From contig CAVTKZ010000004.1 of NCBI GenBank assembly GCA_963735455.1, forward strand, positions 310,001-374,000: a stretch of 64,000 nt of DNA. The letters run 5' to 3'. The translations under genes and the position numbers were made by a program. Of the stretch, positions 8,904 through 16,501 are shown one piece after another. Position 1 is the stretch's first letter; each line of letters starts with the position of its first letter. The stretch is from Palsa-1033 sp963735455 (lineage in GTDB: Bacteria > Chloroflexota > Limnocylindria > Limnocylindrales > CSP1-4). The notes beneath the pieces were generated by a model that was not told the origin of the DNA, searched no databases, and worked only from the letters and a program-made list of their open reading frames with translations.

Positions 8904-9989
8904 ATGACCGACCGGATCTTCAACTTCTCCTCGGGACCGGCGGTCATGCCCCTGCCCGTCCTGGAGCATGTCCAGCGCGACCTGGTGGCCCTGCCCGGAG
9001 TGGGCATGTCGGTGATGGAGATCAGCCATCGCTCGAGCACGTTCGAGGCGATCATCGCCAAGGCCGAGGCCGACATCCGGACCCTGGCCGGCGTCCCCGA
9101 CGATTACCGGATCCTGTTCCTGCAGGGTGGCGCCAGCCTCCAGTTCTCGATGGTCCCGATGAACCTGCTGACCAAGGGCCGGACCGCCGACTACCTGATG
9201 ACCGGGACGTGGGCCGACAAGGCCGCCGGCGAGGCGCGCAAGGTGGGCGCCGTCCACGAGACGGGTTCGACCGCGGCCGACGGCTTCAGCCGGATCCCGA
9301 CCGACGCCGAGTGCGAATTCACGCCCGGCGCCGCGTACGTCCACATGACCTCGAACAACACGATCGAGGGAACCCAGTGGCACCGCCTGCCGCCGGTCGG
9401 GCCGGCGCCGCTGGTGTGCGACGCTTCGTCGGACATCTTCAGCGGCCCGCTCGACGTGGCCCGCTACGGCCTGATCTACGCCGGCGCCCAGAAGAACCTG
9501 GGGCCGTCCGGGGTCACCCTGGTGATCGTCCGCGACGACCTGCTGGCCCGCTCGAGCAAGGCCCTGCCGACGATGCTCAACTACGCCGTCCAGGCCGAGA
9601 ACGGCTCGCTCTACAACACCCCGCCGGCCTTCGGGATCTACGTCCTGGGCCTGGTCGTGGAGTGGCTGCTCAAGCTGGGTGGGCTGCCGGCGATCGACGC
9701 GCTGAACGAGCGCAAGGCCGGGCGCCTGTACGCCGAGCTCGACCGGACCGGCTTCTGGCGGCCGACCGCCCGGGCCGACAGCCGGAGCCTGATGAACGTG
9801 ACCTTCCGGCTGGCCAGCGAGGACCTCGAGAAGGCCTTCGTGAAGGAGTCGACCGCGGCCGGCTTCGACGGCCTCAAGGGCCACCGCTCGGTGGGCGGCA
9901 TGCGGGCCTCGATCTATAACGCGTTCCCCGAGGCGGGGATCGACCGGCTGATCGAGTTCATGCGCGACTTCGAACGGCGCAACGGCTGA
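8904..9989 (+). CDS. serC: Phosphoserine aminotransferase
   Basis: A 361-aa PLP-dependent class V aminotransferase converting 3-phosphohydroxypyruvate and glutamate to phosphoserine. Typical motifs are FNFSSGPAVMPLPVLE at the N-terminus, SVMEISHRSSTFEAI, FLQGGASLQFSMVPMNLL and the PLP-lysine segment YAGAQKNLGPSGVT, with GGMRASIYNAFPEAGI near the C-terminus. GAAGGAG lies upstream of the ATG, 13 nt after serA. It is the last gene of the operon and is followed by a hairpin. Confidence 0.96.
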   Translation: MTDRIFNFSSGPAVMPLPVLEHVQRDLVALPGVGMSVMEISHRSSTFEAIIAKAEADIRTLAGVPDDYRILFLQGGASLQFSMVPMNLLTKGRTADYLMTGTWADKAAGEARKVGAVHETGSTAADGFSRIPTDAECEFTPGAAYVHMTSNNTIEGTQWHRLPPVGPAPLVCDASSDIFSGPLDVARYGLIYAGAQKNLGPSGVTLVIVRDDLLARSSKALPTMLNYAVQAENGSLYNTPPAFGIYVLGLVVEWLLKLGGLPAIDALNERKAGRLYAELDRTGFWRPTARADSRSLMNVTFRLASEDLEKAFVKESTAAGFDGLKGHRSVGGMRASIYNAFPEAGIDRLIEFMRDFERRNG

Positions 9990-10006
9990 CCCCGGCCGGG
10001 ACACAC

Positions 10007-10036
10007 GATGACCGCCGGCAGGTGCCGACGGTCATC
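10007..10036. terminator. Bidirectional hairpin between serC and the micropeptide genes
   Basis: GATGACCG (10007-10014) pairs with CGGTCATC (10029-10036), with an inner GGC/GCC pair. It lies between two convergent 3' ends. There is no T-run, as is common in very GC-rich genomes. Confidence 0.5.
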
Positions 10037-10078
10037 AGTCGCGGGGCTCGTTCCCGCGTGGTGCGATCGTGAGATCGA

Positions 10079-10177
10079 CTACCAGCGGTGTCCGGCCTCG
10101 ACGACCAGAGCCGAGCTTGCGATTGTCGCCAGGATGAACAGGACCCGGGTGGTCTGAGATCGAAGGAGGGCCTTCAT
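10079..10177 (-). CDS. 32-aa membrane micropeptide, second of a riboswitch-controlled pair
   Basis: A short ORF from the ATG at 10175-10177 to TAG. It starts MKALLRSQTTRVLFILATIA and ends SSALVVEAGHRW. A basic N-terminus is followed by one hydrophobic segment of about 17 residues and a C-terminal A-G-x-R-W. The start lies 4 nt after the stop of the preceding micropeptide, so it is probably translated by coupling. The shared pattern (MKA/VKA start, A-x-I-A-S-x-A-L, A-G-x-R-W end) suggests that the pair arose by duplication. I recognise no family. A single-span inner-membrane peptide is likely. Confidence 0.66.
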   Translation of the reverse strand: MKALLRSQTTRVLFILATIASSALVVEAGHRW

Positions 10178-10181
10178 CTCG

Positions 10182-10271
10182 TCAACCCCACCGGATGCCG
10201 GCACCGAGCGTCAGGGCCATTGACGCAATGATCGCCAATGCCAGGGTGAAGCGCGCCAGGTTCGCCTTCAC
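10182..10271 (-). CDS. 29-aa membrane micropeptide, first of a riboswitch-controlled pair
   Basis: A GTG-started ORF (10269-10271) beginning VKANLARFTLALAIIASMAL and ending TLGAGIRWG. GAGGAG lies 8 nt before the start. The peptide is one hydrophobic helix with a basic N-terminus and the A-G-x-R-W ending shared with the next ORF. It is the first ORF after the c-di-GMP-I aptamer, which is the strongest reason to call it real. It may set membrane or envelope behaviour in answer to c-di-GMP, but its function is unknown. Confidence 0.68.
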   Translation of the reverse strand: MKANLARFTLALAIIASMALTLGAGIRWG

Positions 10272-10304
10272 GGTCGTTTCTCCTCGATAGGGCGATGCGT
10301 CTTC

Positions 10305-10400
10305 AGTTCGGCAACCGGGCTGCCTTGGGCGATCCCCGCCTTCGTCAAGGCCCCTGGCTTTGCGTCCCCGCCTCACGACGGGTTTGCCCTGGACGATTTG
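10305..10400 (-). promoter_or_regulatory. c-di-GMP-I (GEMM-I) riboswitch
   Basis: Read on the minus strand, the segment has the ordered signature of the GEMM-I aptamer. CAGGGCAAACC is at 10381-10391. A short stem CGTC/GGCG follows, closed by a GTGA tetraloop. Next are GACGCAAAGCC (10356-10366), GGGCCTT pairing with AAGGC, and finally GCAGCCCGGTTGCC (10310-10323). The aptamer ends about 30 nt before the GAGGAG of the first micropeptide gene. Without a T-run terminator, control is more likely by ribosome-site access. A GGDEF-EAL gene lies 750 bp upstream. Confidence 0.86.
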
Positions 10401-10406
10401 TTGACG

Positions 10407-10438
10407 GAGGACGTCTGTCGTCCTCAGCTCGAACCGTA
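10407..10438 (-). promoter_or_regulatory. Promoter and inverted repeat just before the riboswitch
   Basis: TACGGT on the minus strand (10433-10438) is a candidate -10. The inverted repeat GAGGAC/GTCCTC (10407-10425) covers the expected transcription start and the first leader bases. It could be an operator or a protective 5' hairpin. Confidence 0.4.
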
Positions 10439-10527
10439 TGGATTGCCCCCCTCGGTGCGAACGACCCACAGGTACTGATCAGGTCCGGTGTTCGGGGGAG
10501 TTTCCGGGACGCACCACGCCAGCGGGC

Positions 10528-11145
10528 TCAGGACGGGGCCGAGCTCCGGTCAGCCGGCGGCGAGGCTGACGGCGTGGCTGACGGGGTGGCTGACGGGGTG
10601 GCCGGCGGGGCCGCCGGCGGCGCGGGAACCCGGCGCATCGCGACCACGATCGCGATCACGACGCCCAGGCCGATCAGCACGTCGCCGACGCTGAACACGT
10701 TGGCGAACGGGATCCCGTGGGGGATCGCGAAGATGTCGGTCAGCGGCTGCAACGCGGGGTGGGCAACCACGGCACTGTTTGAATAGGCCGTCTCGGGTGG
10801 CCGTCCGAGCGCTGCCAGGGCGCCCGGATCAGCCGGCATGTAGCCGCCGTTGGCGGCGATCGCGGCCATGTTGGTGAAGGCGCCCAGGGCCACAACCCAC
10901 AGCCCCGGCAGGGCCACGTTGCGCAGCAGGGCCACGAGGACGAGGGCCGTCGAGCCGACATAGATCGGCACGCCCAGCGAACCGATCCGTTCCGTCACCG
11001 GGGCCGAGAAGAGGACGATCTGGATCGCGAAGCCCAGCACGGCCAGCCAGCCCCAGCGGAACGAGAGCGCCGCGAGCCCGGCCGGCCGGCCGCCGAGCAG
11101 CAGCCCGAGCAGGAGGCCGACCACGACGGCGTACAGGATGAACAT
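10528..11145 (-). CDS. DUF5317-like membrane protein
   Basis: A 205-aa integral membrane protein starting MFILYAVVVGLLLGLLLGGR, with about five hydrophobic segments (residues 1-165). The loop ANGGYMPADPGAL and the later IPHGIPFANVFSVGDVLIGLG are typical of the DUF5317 group. The C-terminal ~35 residues are a low-complexity Ala/Pro/Ser/Thr tail with ATPS repeats. Its ATG overlaps the stop of the GGDEF-EAL gene (TGATG), so the two are translationally coupled. That suggests a shared task in c-di-GMP signalling or at the membrane. No catalytic motif is visible. Confidence 0.75.
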   Translation of the reverse strand: MFILYAVVVGLLLGLLLGGRPAGLAALSFRWGWLAVLGFAIQIVLFSAPVTERIGSLGVPIYVGSTALVLVALLRNVALPGLWVVALGAFTNMAAIAANGGYMPADPGALAALGRPPETAYSNSAVVAHPALQPLTDIFAIPHGIPFANVFSVGDVLIGLGVVIAIVVAMRRVPAPPAAPPATPSATPSATPSASPPADRSSAPS

Positions 11146-13832
11146 CAGGCGCCGGCCACCGTCGTCTTGCGGCGCAGGGGCGGTCCGCCGGCCGGTGTCC
11201 CCTCGGGGCTGCCGGGCGCCGTGGCCGGCCGGCTGCCGGTCAGGCCCAGGACGCTGGCCAGGCCCTCGATCGGGCCCGGCCGGGCAAACAGGTAGCCCTG
11301 ACCGAACTCGCAGCCCAGCTCGCGCAGGCGTTCCAGCTGGCCGGCGTCCTCGATTCCCTCGGCGACGACCCGCAGCCCGAGCGTCCGGCCCAGGGCCACG
11401 ATCGCGGCCGCGAATGCCCACTCGCCGGCCTCGCCATCGGCCGGCCCGATGAAGTCCTTGGCGATCTTGAGGATGTCGACCGGGAACCGGCGCAGGTAGC
11501 TCAGCGAGGAGTAGCCGGTCCCGAAGTCGTCGATCGCGATCCGGACCCCGCGCTGGCGGAGGGCCTGCAGCTTGCGGATCGTGGCGGCCGTATCGCGGAA
11601 CATCGCCGTCTCGGTGATCTCAAGGATCAGCCGCTCCGGATCGAAGCCGGTCTCGGCCAGGACCGCCTCCACCTCGTCCAGGAAGTCCGGCTGCTGGAGC
11701 TGGATCGGCGATACGTTGACGCTCAGGCTGAGCTGCTCGGCCGGCTCGAAGCGCAGGTTGAGGGCGCCGACCTCAAGTTCCGCCCGCTCCATCACCTGGC
11801 GGCCGAGGGCCAGGATCGAGCCGGTCTCCTCGGACAGGCCGATGAAGTCGTCGGGCAGGACCAGGCCGCGGGTCGGATGGCGCCAGCGGACGAGGGCCTC
11901 CAGGGCGTACGGCCGGCCGGTGGCCAGGTCGACGATCGGCTGGTGGTAGACGACCAGCTCGCCGTGATTGATCCCCCGGGCCAGCTCGGCCGACAGCTCG
12001 TGGCGAGCGACGATCGCGGTGTGCATCGTCGGCTCGAAGACCGCGAAACGACGCTTGCCGAGGGCCTTGGCGGTGTACATCGCGACGTCGGCATTGCGCA
12101 GCAGCTCGTCGGCCGTCTGGTCGCCGCTGTGGGCCATCGCGATGCCGATGCTCGCCCCGATCACGACGTCGTCGCCGACCAGCGGGAACGACACGCCCAG
12201 GGCGTCGATCAGCCGGCGGGCGACCATCGAGGCCTGCTCCAGCGAGGGCGTGTCCTCGAGCAGGATCGCGAACTCGTCGCCGCCCAGCCGGGCGGCCAGG
12301 TCCAGGCCCCGGATGCACTCGCGGATTCGCTCGCCGACCGAGACCAGCAGGAGATCGCCGGCGGCATGGCCGAGGGTGTCATTGACGATCTTGAAGTCGT
12401 CGAGGTCGAGGAACAGGACCACCGGCAGCAGGTCGCCCCGGGGCGGGGCCTGGAGCCGGATCTCGACCTGCTCGGCGAACATCGAGCGGTTGGGCAGGTT
12501 CGTCAGCGGGTCGTGGTAGGCCTGGTGGCGGAGCTCGTCCTTGAGCCGGCCAAGCTCGGCCAGCGACTGCTCGAGCTGCCCGTTCTCGAGGGCCACCGCC
12601 GCCTGGTTGGCGAGGGTCTCGAGGAGGCGCAGGTCGTCGTCCTCGAACTTGGTGCCCTCCGTCAGCCGGTTGGCGATCGTCAGGGTCCCGATCGTGGCCG
12701 ACTCGCCGACGAGCGGGGCAATCATCGCCCGCTTGATGACCATCACCCGCCCGCCGGGTGTCCGGTCGGGCGTCGAGAAGACCGGCCGCCGGGTGCTGAT
12801 CGCGAGCTCGACATCGGGCTGTGGGACGACCCGGTCGACGGGCACCATCACCTCGCTCCGGCCATCGTGGAGCGACGTGGTCCGCAGGACCTGGCTGCCA
12901 TCGGGGCTGGGGTCGAGGACGACCTCGGCCAGCTCGGCCCGGAACATCTCGCGGGCATGATCGAGGAGGGCGAGGAGGGCCACGTCCAGCTCGGGCGAGT
13001 GCTGCAGGATCCGGCTCGATCGGTAGAGCATCTCCAGCCGCTCGTGCTTCTCGCGCTCCGAGATGTAGGCCCGGTAGGCCAGGAAGAGGGTGATCAAGGG
13101 CAGTGCCAGCAGCCAGACGCTGGACGGGTCGTACCACAGGATCGTGACCGCCAGGAGGGCCAGGCTGGTATTGGCGATCGCCACCAGGCCGCCGAACTGG
13201 AGCATCTCGGGCAGCTTCCGGAACTGGGGCGCGCCGCCGGACAGGGTGATCGCCGTCGCGATGTCGAGGGCGCCGACCGCGCTGGCGACCAGTGTTGCCG
13301 CGAAGGCGGCCACCCAGTCGAGCGGCTGGGGCGGCCCGGCGAGGTGCCCGATCGACCGGAAGATCGCGATCGCCGCCACCGCCACGACGACGTAGTTGGC
13401 CAGGTTGAAGGCCGTCTTGACGGCCGACTGGCGGGAAGTGATCAGGAGGGCTGCCCCGGACCCTGCGACCAGGGCCAGCAAGTACTGGTCGGGTGGCACG
13501 AAGAAGAGCCCCACGACGGCGGGGATCTCGCTCAGCGAGAAGGCATGGGTCTCGCGCCGGAAGTGGACCTCGATCACCTTGAGCTCGGTCAGGAAGAACC
13601 CCAGCGCGAGGAGCGGCGAGGGCAGCCAGATCGGCGCGGCCAGGGCCGGCATCCGGCGGATCCAGGCGAGGTAGCCCAGGAGGGCGAGGGCGAGGAGGAG
13701 GGCGGTGAACGTCCAGACCCGTACGGCGGTCGATGTCAGCAGGCCCCGGCCGGTCAGCGAGCCCAGGGGTCGGCGGGTCCGGAGGGCAGTGATCCGCCCG
13801 CGGGCAGGGGCAGACGAATCGCGCTGGGGCAT
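11145..13832 (-). CDS. Membrane GGDEF-EAL c-di-GMP signalling protein with GAF domain
   Basis: About 895 aa. Residues ~20-265 form an N-terminal block of several membrane segments and ~290-420 a GAF-like sensor. A diguanylate cyclase domain has DPLTNLPNRS and intact GGDEF near residue 516. An EAL phosphodiesterase domain has intact EALVRW near 645, ITETAMFRD and DDFGTGYSSLSYL. Both active sites look complete, so the protein could make or degrade c-di-GMP. I chose the ATG at 13830-13832, which follows AACAAT by 6 nt; a GTG at 13871 is an alternative. It is the obvious local partner of the riboswitch downstream. Confidence 0.9.
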   Translation of the reverse strand: MPQRDSSAPARGRITALRTRRPLGSLTGRGLLTSTAVRVWTFTALLLALALLGYLAWIRRMPALAAPIWLPSPLLALGFFLTELKVIEVHFRRETHAFSLSEIPAVVGLFFVPPDQYLLALVAGSGAALLITSRQSAVKTAFNLANYVVVAVAAIAIFRSIGHLAGPPQPLDWVAAFAATLVASAVGALDIATAITLSGGAPQFRKLPEMLQFGGLVAIANTSLALLAVTILWYDPSSVWLLALPLITLFLAYRAYISEREKHERLEMLYRSSRILQHSPELDVALLALLDHAREMFRAELAEVVLDPSPDGSQVLRTTSLHDGRSEVMVPVDRVVPQPDVELAISTRRPVFSTPDRTPGGRVMVIKRAMIAPLVGESATIGTLTIANRLTEGTKFEDDDLRLLETLANQAAVALENGQLEQSLAELGRLKDELRHQAYHDPLTNLPNRSMFAEQVEIRLQAPPRGDLLPVVLFLDLDDFKIVNDTLGHAAGDLLLVSVGERIRECIRGLDLAARLGGDEFAILLEDTPSLEQASMVARRLIDALGVSFPLVGDDVVIGASIGIAMAHSGDQTADELLRNADVAMYTAKALGKRRFAVFEPTMHTAIVARHELSAELARGINHGELVVYHQPIVDLATGRPYALEALVRWRHPTRGLVLPDDFIGLSEETGSILALGRQVMERAELEVGALNLRFEPAEQLSLSVNVSPIQLQQPDFLDEVEAVLAETGFDPERLILEITETAMFRDTAATIRKLQALRQRGVRIAIDDFGTGYSSLSYLRRFPVDILKIAKDFIGPADGEAGEWAFAAAIVALGRTLGLRVVAEGIEDAGQLERLRELGCEFGQGYLFARPGPIEGLASVLGLTGSRPATAPGSPEGTPAGGPPLRRKTTVAGA

Positions 13833-13923
13833 GAGTCCATTGTTGGTTGTGAGGGGCGCCAGGAACGCCACGCAGTGGTACGGGTCGAATGGGGTACCAC
13901 TGCCGTCCAGGCGCGGAACTGGC

Positions 13924-14967
13924 TCAGTCCCGGCCGGTCTCCACCAGCCGGCGCGGGTTCTGGACGAAGAGCAGGTCGAGATCCGCCGGGCTGAAGCCCG
14001 CGGCCGCCAGGAACGGGCCGAGGTTGGTCTGGATGTGGTCGTAGCCCCAGCCGCCGTAGGCGTGCAGGCGCATCTTCATGCAGATGTCGTTGCTGATCAT
14101 GACCGCCCGCCCGAAGCCGGCGTCGAAGATCTCCTTGACGTCGTCGATCCGGGCCTGGTCGGTGGGGTTCATCTTCGTCTCGGAGTCGATCGAGAAGGTC
14201 GAGCCGAAGCAGTCGTGGCCGATCGTGGCGCCGGTCTCGACCACGTCCCGCCACCAGGGCGCCCCGTTGACGTGGCAGATGTGGACCCGGCCTGGGTCGG
14301 CGCCGCTCGCCTCGAGCAGGCGCAGGGCGGCCAGCACCACCTCGCGGCGGCCCTCGGTATGGACCACGACCGGCACGCCCGTGGCGCGCTGGACCCGGGC
14401 GGCGGCGACCAGGACCCGCTCCTCGATCGCCGAGATTTCCCGGAACGTCGTCCCGCATTCGCCGATCAGGCCGGCCCGCACGCCCGTGCCGTCGATCCCC
14501 TCGGTGACCTCGGCCAGGAACCGCTGTTCGAGCTGGTCGACGGTCAGAGCCCCGACGCCGGGCGGGTGGAACGCCTCCCGGTAGAACCCCGTGCCGGTCA
14601 CGACGTGCATGCCCAGCTCGCGGCTCAACCGGCGCAGGGCGGCCGGCTGGCGGCCGGCCATGATCGGAGTGAAGTCGAAGACCGACGTGACGCCGGCCCG
14701 CCGGGCCAGGCGCAGCTCGGCGACGGCGTCGTCGTAGCTGTCGAGGACCTGGTTCGAGACCGACCACTGCGGCTCGCGCCGCAGGAAGCCCAGGCTGCGC
14801 AGGCTGATCGGCGCCTCGAGGTCGACGTCCATCTCGGCCAGCAGGCCGGCGATCGCCGGCGGTGGCTGCCGATAGTCGGCCGAGGTGTCGATGAAGATGT
14901 GCTCGTGGCTCAGCGTGTAGCCCAGCTCGTCGCCTGGGATCGGGCCATTGACGGTGATGATCGACAT
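13924..14967 (-). CDS. Phosphotriesterase-family metal-dependent hydrolase
   Basis: A 347-aa amidohydrolase-fold protein of the phosphotriesterase group (PTE/PLL). The metal-binding HxH is in YTLSHEHIFIDTS near residue 22. Later ligands fit GLIGECGTTF (E in place of the carboxylated lysine), VVVHTEGR, HICHVNG and ISNDICMK near residue 295. Natural substrates of the family include lactones and sugar-phosphate esters. The gene stands alone, with a leaderless promoter. A substrate cannot be named. Confidence 0.85.
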   Translation of the reverse strand: MSIITVNGPIPGDELGYTLSHEHIFIDTSADYRQPPPAIAGLLAEMDVDLEAPISLRSLGFLRREPQWSVSNQVLDSYDDAVAELRLARRAGVTSVFDFTPIMAGRQPAALRRLSRELGMHVVTGTGFYREAFHPPGVGALTVDQLEQRFLAEVTEGIDGTGVRAGLIGECGTTFREISAIEERVLVAAARVQRATGVPVVVHTEGRREVVLAALRLLEASGADPGRVHICHVNGAPWWRDVVETGATIGHDCFGSTFSIDSETKMNPTDQARIDDVKEIFDAGFGRAVMISNDICMKMRLHAYGGWGYDHIQTNLGPFLAAAGFSPADLDLLFVQNPRRLVETGRD

Positions 14968-14973
14968 GGCCGA

Positions 14974-14979
14974 ATTCTA
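14974..14979 (-). promoter_or_regulatory. Leaderless -10 of the phosphotriesterase-like gene
   Basis: TAGAAT on the minus strand, 6 nt before the ATG, with no Shine-Dalgarno. Confidence 0.5.
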
Positions 14980-15116
14980 GGGATCGATGGGTTGCCGGGC
15001 ACTCCGGATCCGGCCCGCGAGCCGGTCGATTCCTGGTCCCTCCGGGTTGCGTGCGCGACGCCGACGGCACGGTCAGCGTCAGCGGCACGTTCCAGGGCAA
15101 GGCCGCGCGGTAGTCC

Positions 15117-16409
15117 TCAGGCGAGCGTCCAGGTCGAGGCCGCGGCACCGTCGCTGACGGTCACCCCGGCGGCCGCCAGGCGGTCCCGGATCAGGTCGGC
15201 CGAGGCCCAGTCGCGCGCCGCCCGGGCCCGGTCGCGCAGCTCGAGAAGGGCCAGCACGAATGGCTCGATCGCCGTCCGCGGGTCGTTCGGGGCGTTGCCG
15301 ACGGCCTCGCCCAGCCGGGCGATCAGGGCTCGGAACGTGGACTCCGCATTGTCCAGGTCGGGGCTGTCCTCGCCGGCCCGGATCCGGGCGTCGATCGCCG
15401 AGTCCAGGTCGAGCAGGGCCGCCACGGCGGCCCGGCCGTCACCCTGGCCGAGGGCGGCGATGAACGTGCCCTCGAGCGTCGCCATCTCGTCCCGGAGGGG
15501 CTCGGCCGGGGCGCCCTGCCCACCCGGCCCGTTGCGCCGCCGGCCGCCCGCGCGGACCGCCGGCTCCCAGCCGATGTCGGGCTCCTGGCCGGCGGCCAGC
15601 CCGCTGGCGACCTCGGCCAGGGTCTCGATCGGCACCTCGCTCCCGCTCGGGAAGACTGTGGCCCGTCCGGCGACCCGCACGGTCACCCCGCCCAGGCCGG
15701 CGACCGACGCCGTGCGCGCGCTCGAGGTCGAGGAGCAGGGCGGTGTGGCTGTCCACGCCGAGGACGAAGGTGCCCGCCGGCAGCTCCGCCTCGAGCCGGC
15801 GCAGGCGGCGTCTCGCCCATGTAGCAGAAGCGGGTGTCGTGGTTGCCGCCCTCGGCGTTGTCCCAGTGCGGGACGACCGCGGCCCGCAGGCCGGTCGCCG
15901 GGCCGAGCAGGTCCAGCCCGGGCAGCCAGCGGGGATCCTCGCCGACCTTGTAGATCTCGTAGACCGGGATCGTCGACGACGCCCAGGGTCAGGGCGGCGG
16001 CGCTGGCCATGGTCAGGATCCCGCCGGCTCCGCAGCCGGTCGGCGAGCGTCGCCGCGGATCGGGCCGCCGGCCCACTGGCGGAGGGCGTAGCTGGGGCTG
16101 CCCGGCCCGGCCATCAGGAAGCGTGCCGCGCGAACCCGGGCGACGGCCGTGGCCGTGGTCAGCGGCGTCGACCGCGCGCGATCGGTACGACGCCACGCCG
16201 ACACGACGCGCCCGACGCTCTCGGCGAAGAAGCGGACGGTCCGCTCGCTGAGGTCGTCGGCGTTCTCCTGGAAGCCGTAGGGCGTGTCGCAGGATCGCCG
16301 CCGGAACCGGGTCCTGGCCGAGACGCTCGAAGAGAGCCCGATGGACCTTGGCCATGGCCGGGGCGGTCTCGCCCGAGCCGATGATCACCAGCAGGCGCGG
16401 GTCAGCCAT
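15117..16409 (-). CDS. Peptidase S51-like protein fused to a CysS-type C-terminal domain (multiple frameshifts)
   Basis: The N-terminus MADPRLLVIIGSGETAPAMA, the segment FLMAGPGSPSYALRQW and the SGGILTMASAAALTLG stretch resemble class-I glutamine-amidotransferase/cyanophycinase (S51) proteins; the serine of MASAAA takes the nucleophile place. The last ~70 residues (LALLELRDRARAARDWASAD, IRDRLAAAGVTVSDG) match the C-terminal anticodon-side domain of cysteinyl-tRNA synthetase. At least four indels between 15700 and 16330 split the gene, and parts such as DSHTALLLDLERA lie in other frames. The intact protein would be about 430 aa. Its role is unknown. Confidence 0.7.
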   Translation of the reverse strand: MADPRLLVIIGSGETAPAMAKVHRALFERLGQDPVPAAILRHALRLPGERRRPQRADRPLLRRERRARRVGVASYRSRAVDAADHGHGRRPGSRGTLPDGRAGQPQLRPPPVGRRPDPRRRSPTGCGAGGILTMASAAALTLGVVDDPGLRDLQGRRGSPLAARAGPARPGDRPAGRGRPALGQRRGRQPRHPLLLHGRDAACAGSRRSCRRAPSSSAWTATPPCSSTSSARTASVAGLGGVTVRVAGRATVFPSGSEVPIETLAEVASGLAAGQEPDIGWEPAVRAGGRRRNGPGGQGAPAEPLRDEMATLEGTFIAALGQGDGRAAVAALLDLDSAIDARIRAGEDSPDLDNAESTFRALIARLGEAVGNAPNDPRTAIEPFVLALLELRDRARAARDWASADLIRDRLAAAGVTVSDGAAASTWTLA

Positions 16410-16489
16410 GATCGCCCAATGATGCGCCGCTGCCGCCAGCTCGCGCCCGCCCGGGCCTTGCCTGTACCTCGTCCTGATCCCGGCCGCGC

Positions 16490-16495
16490 TACCCT
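16490..16495 (+). promoter_or_regulatory. Leaderless -10 of the epimerase gene
   Basis: TACCCT lies 6 nt before the GTG at 16502, with no Shine-Dalgarno. Confidence 0.5.
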
Positions 16496-16501
16496 AGGCC
16501 G

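Noticed and set aside
11877..13994. A 705-codon open frame on the plus strand opposite the GGDEF-EAL gene
   Set aside because: Its Gly/Arg/Gln-rich composition and lack of any domain mark it as a shadow of the GC-rich true gene. The opposite strand has intact GGDEF and EAL motifs.
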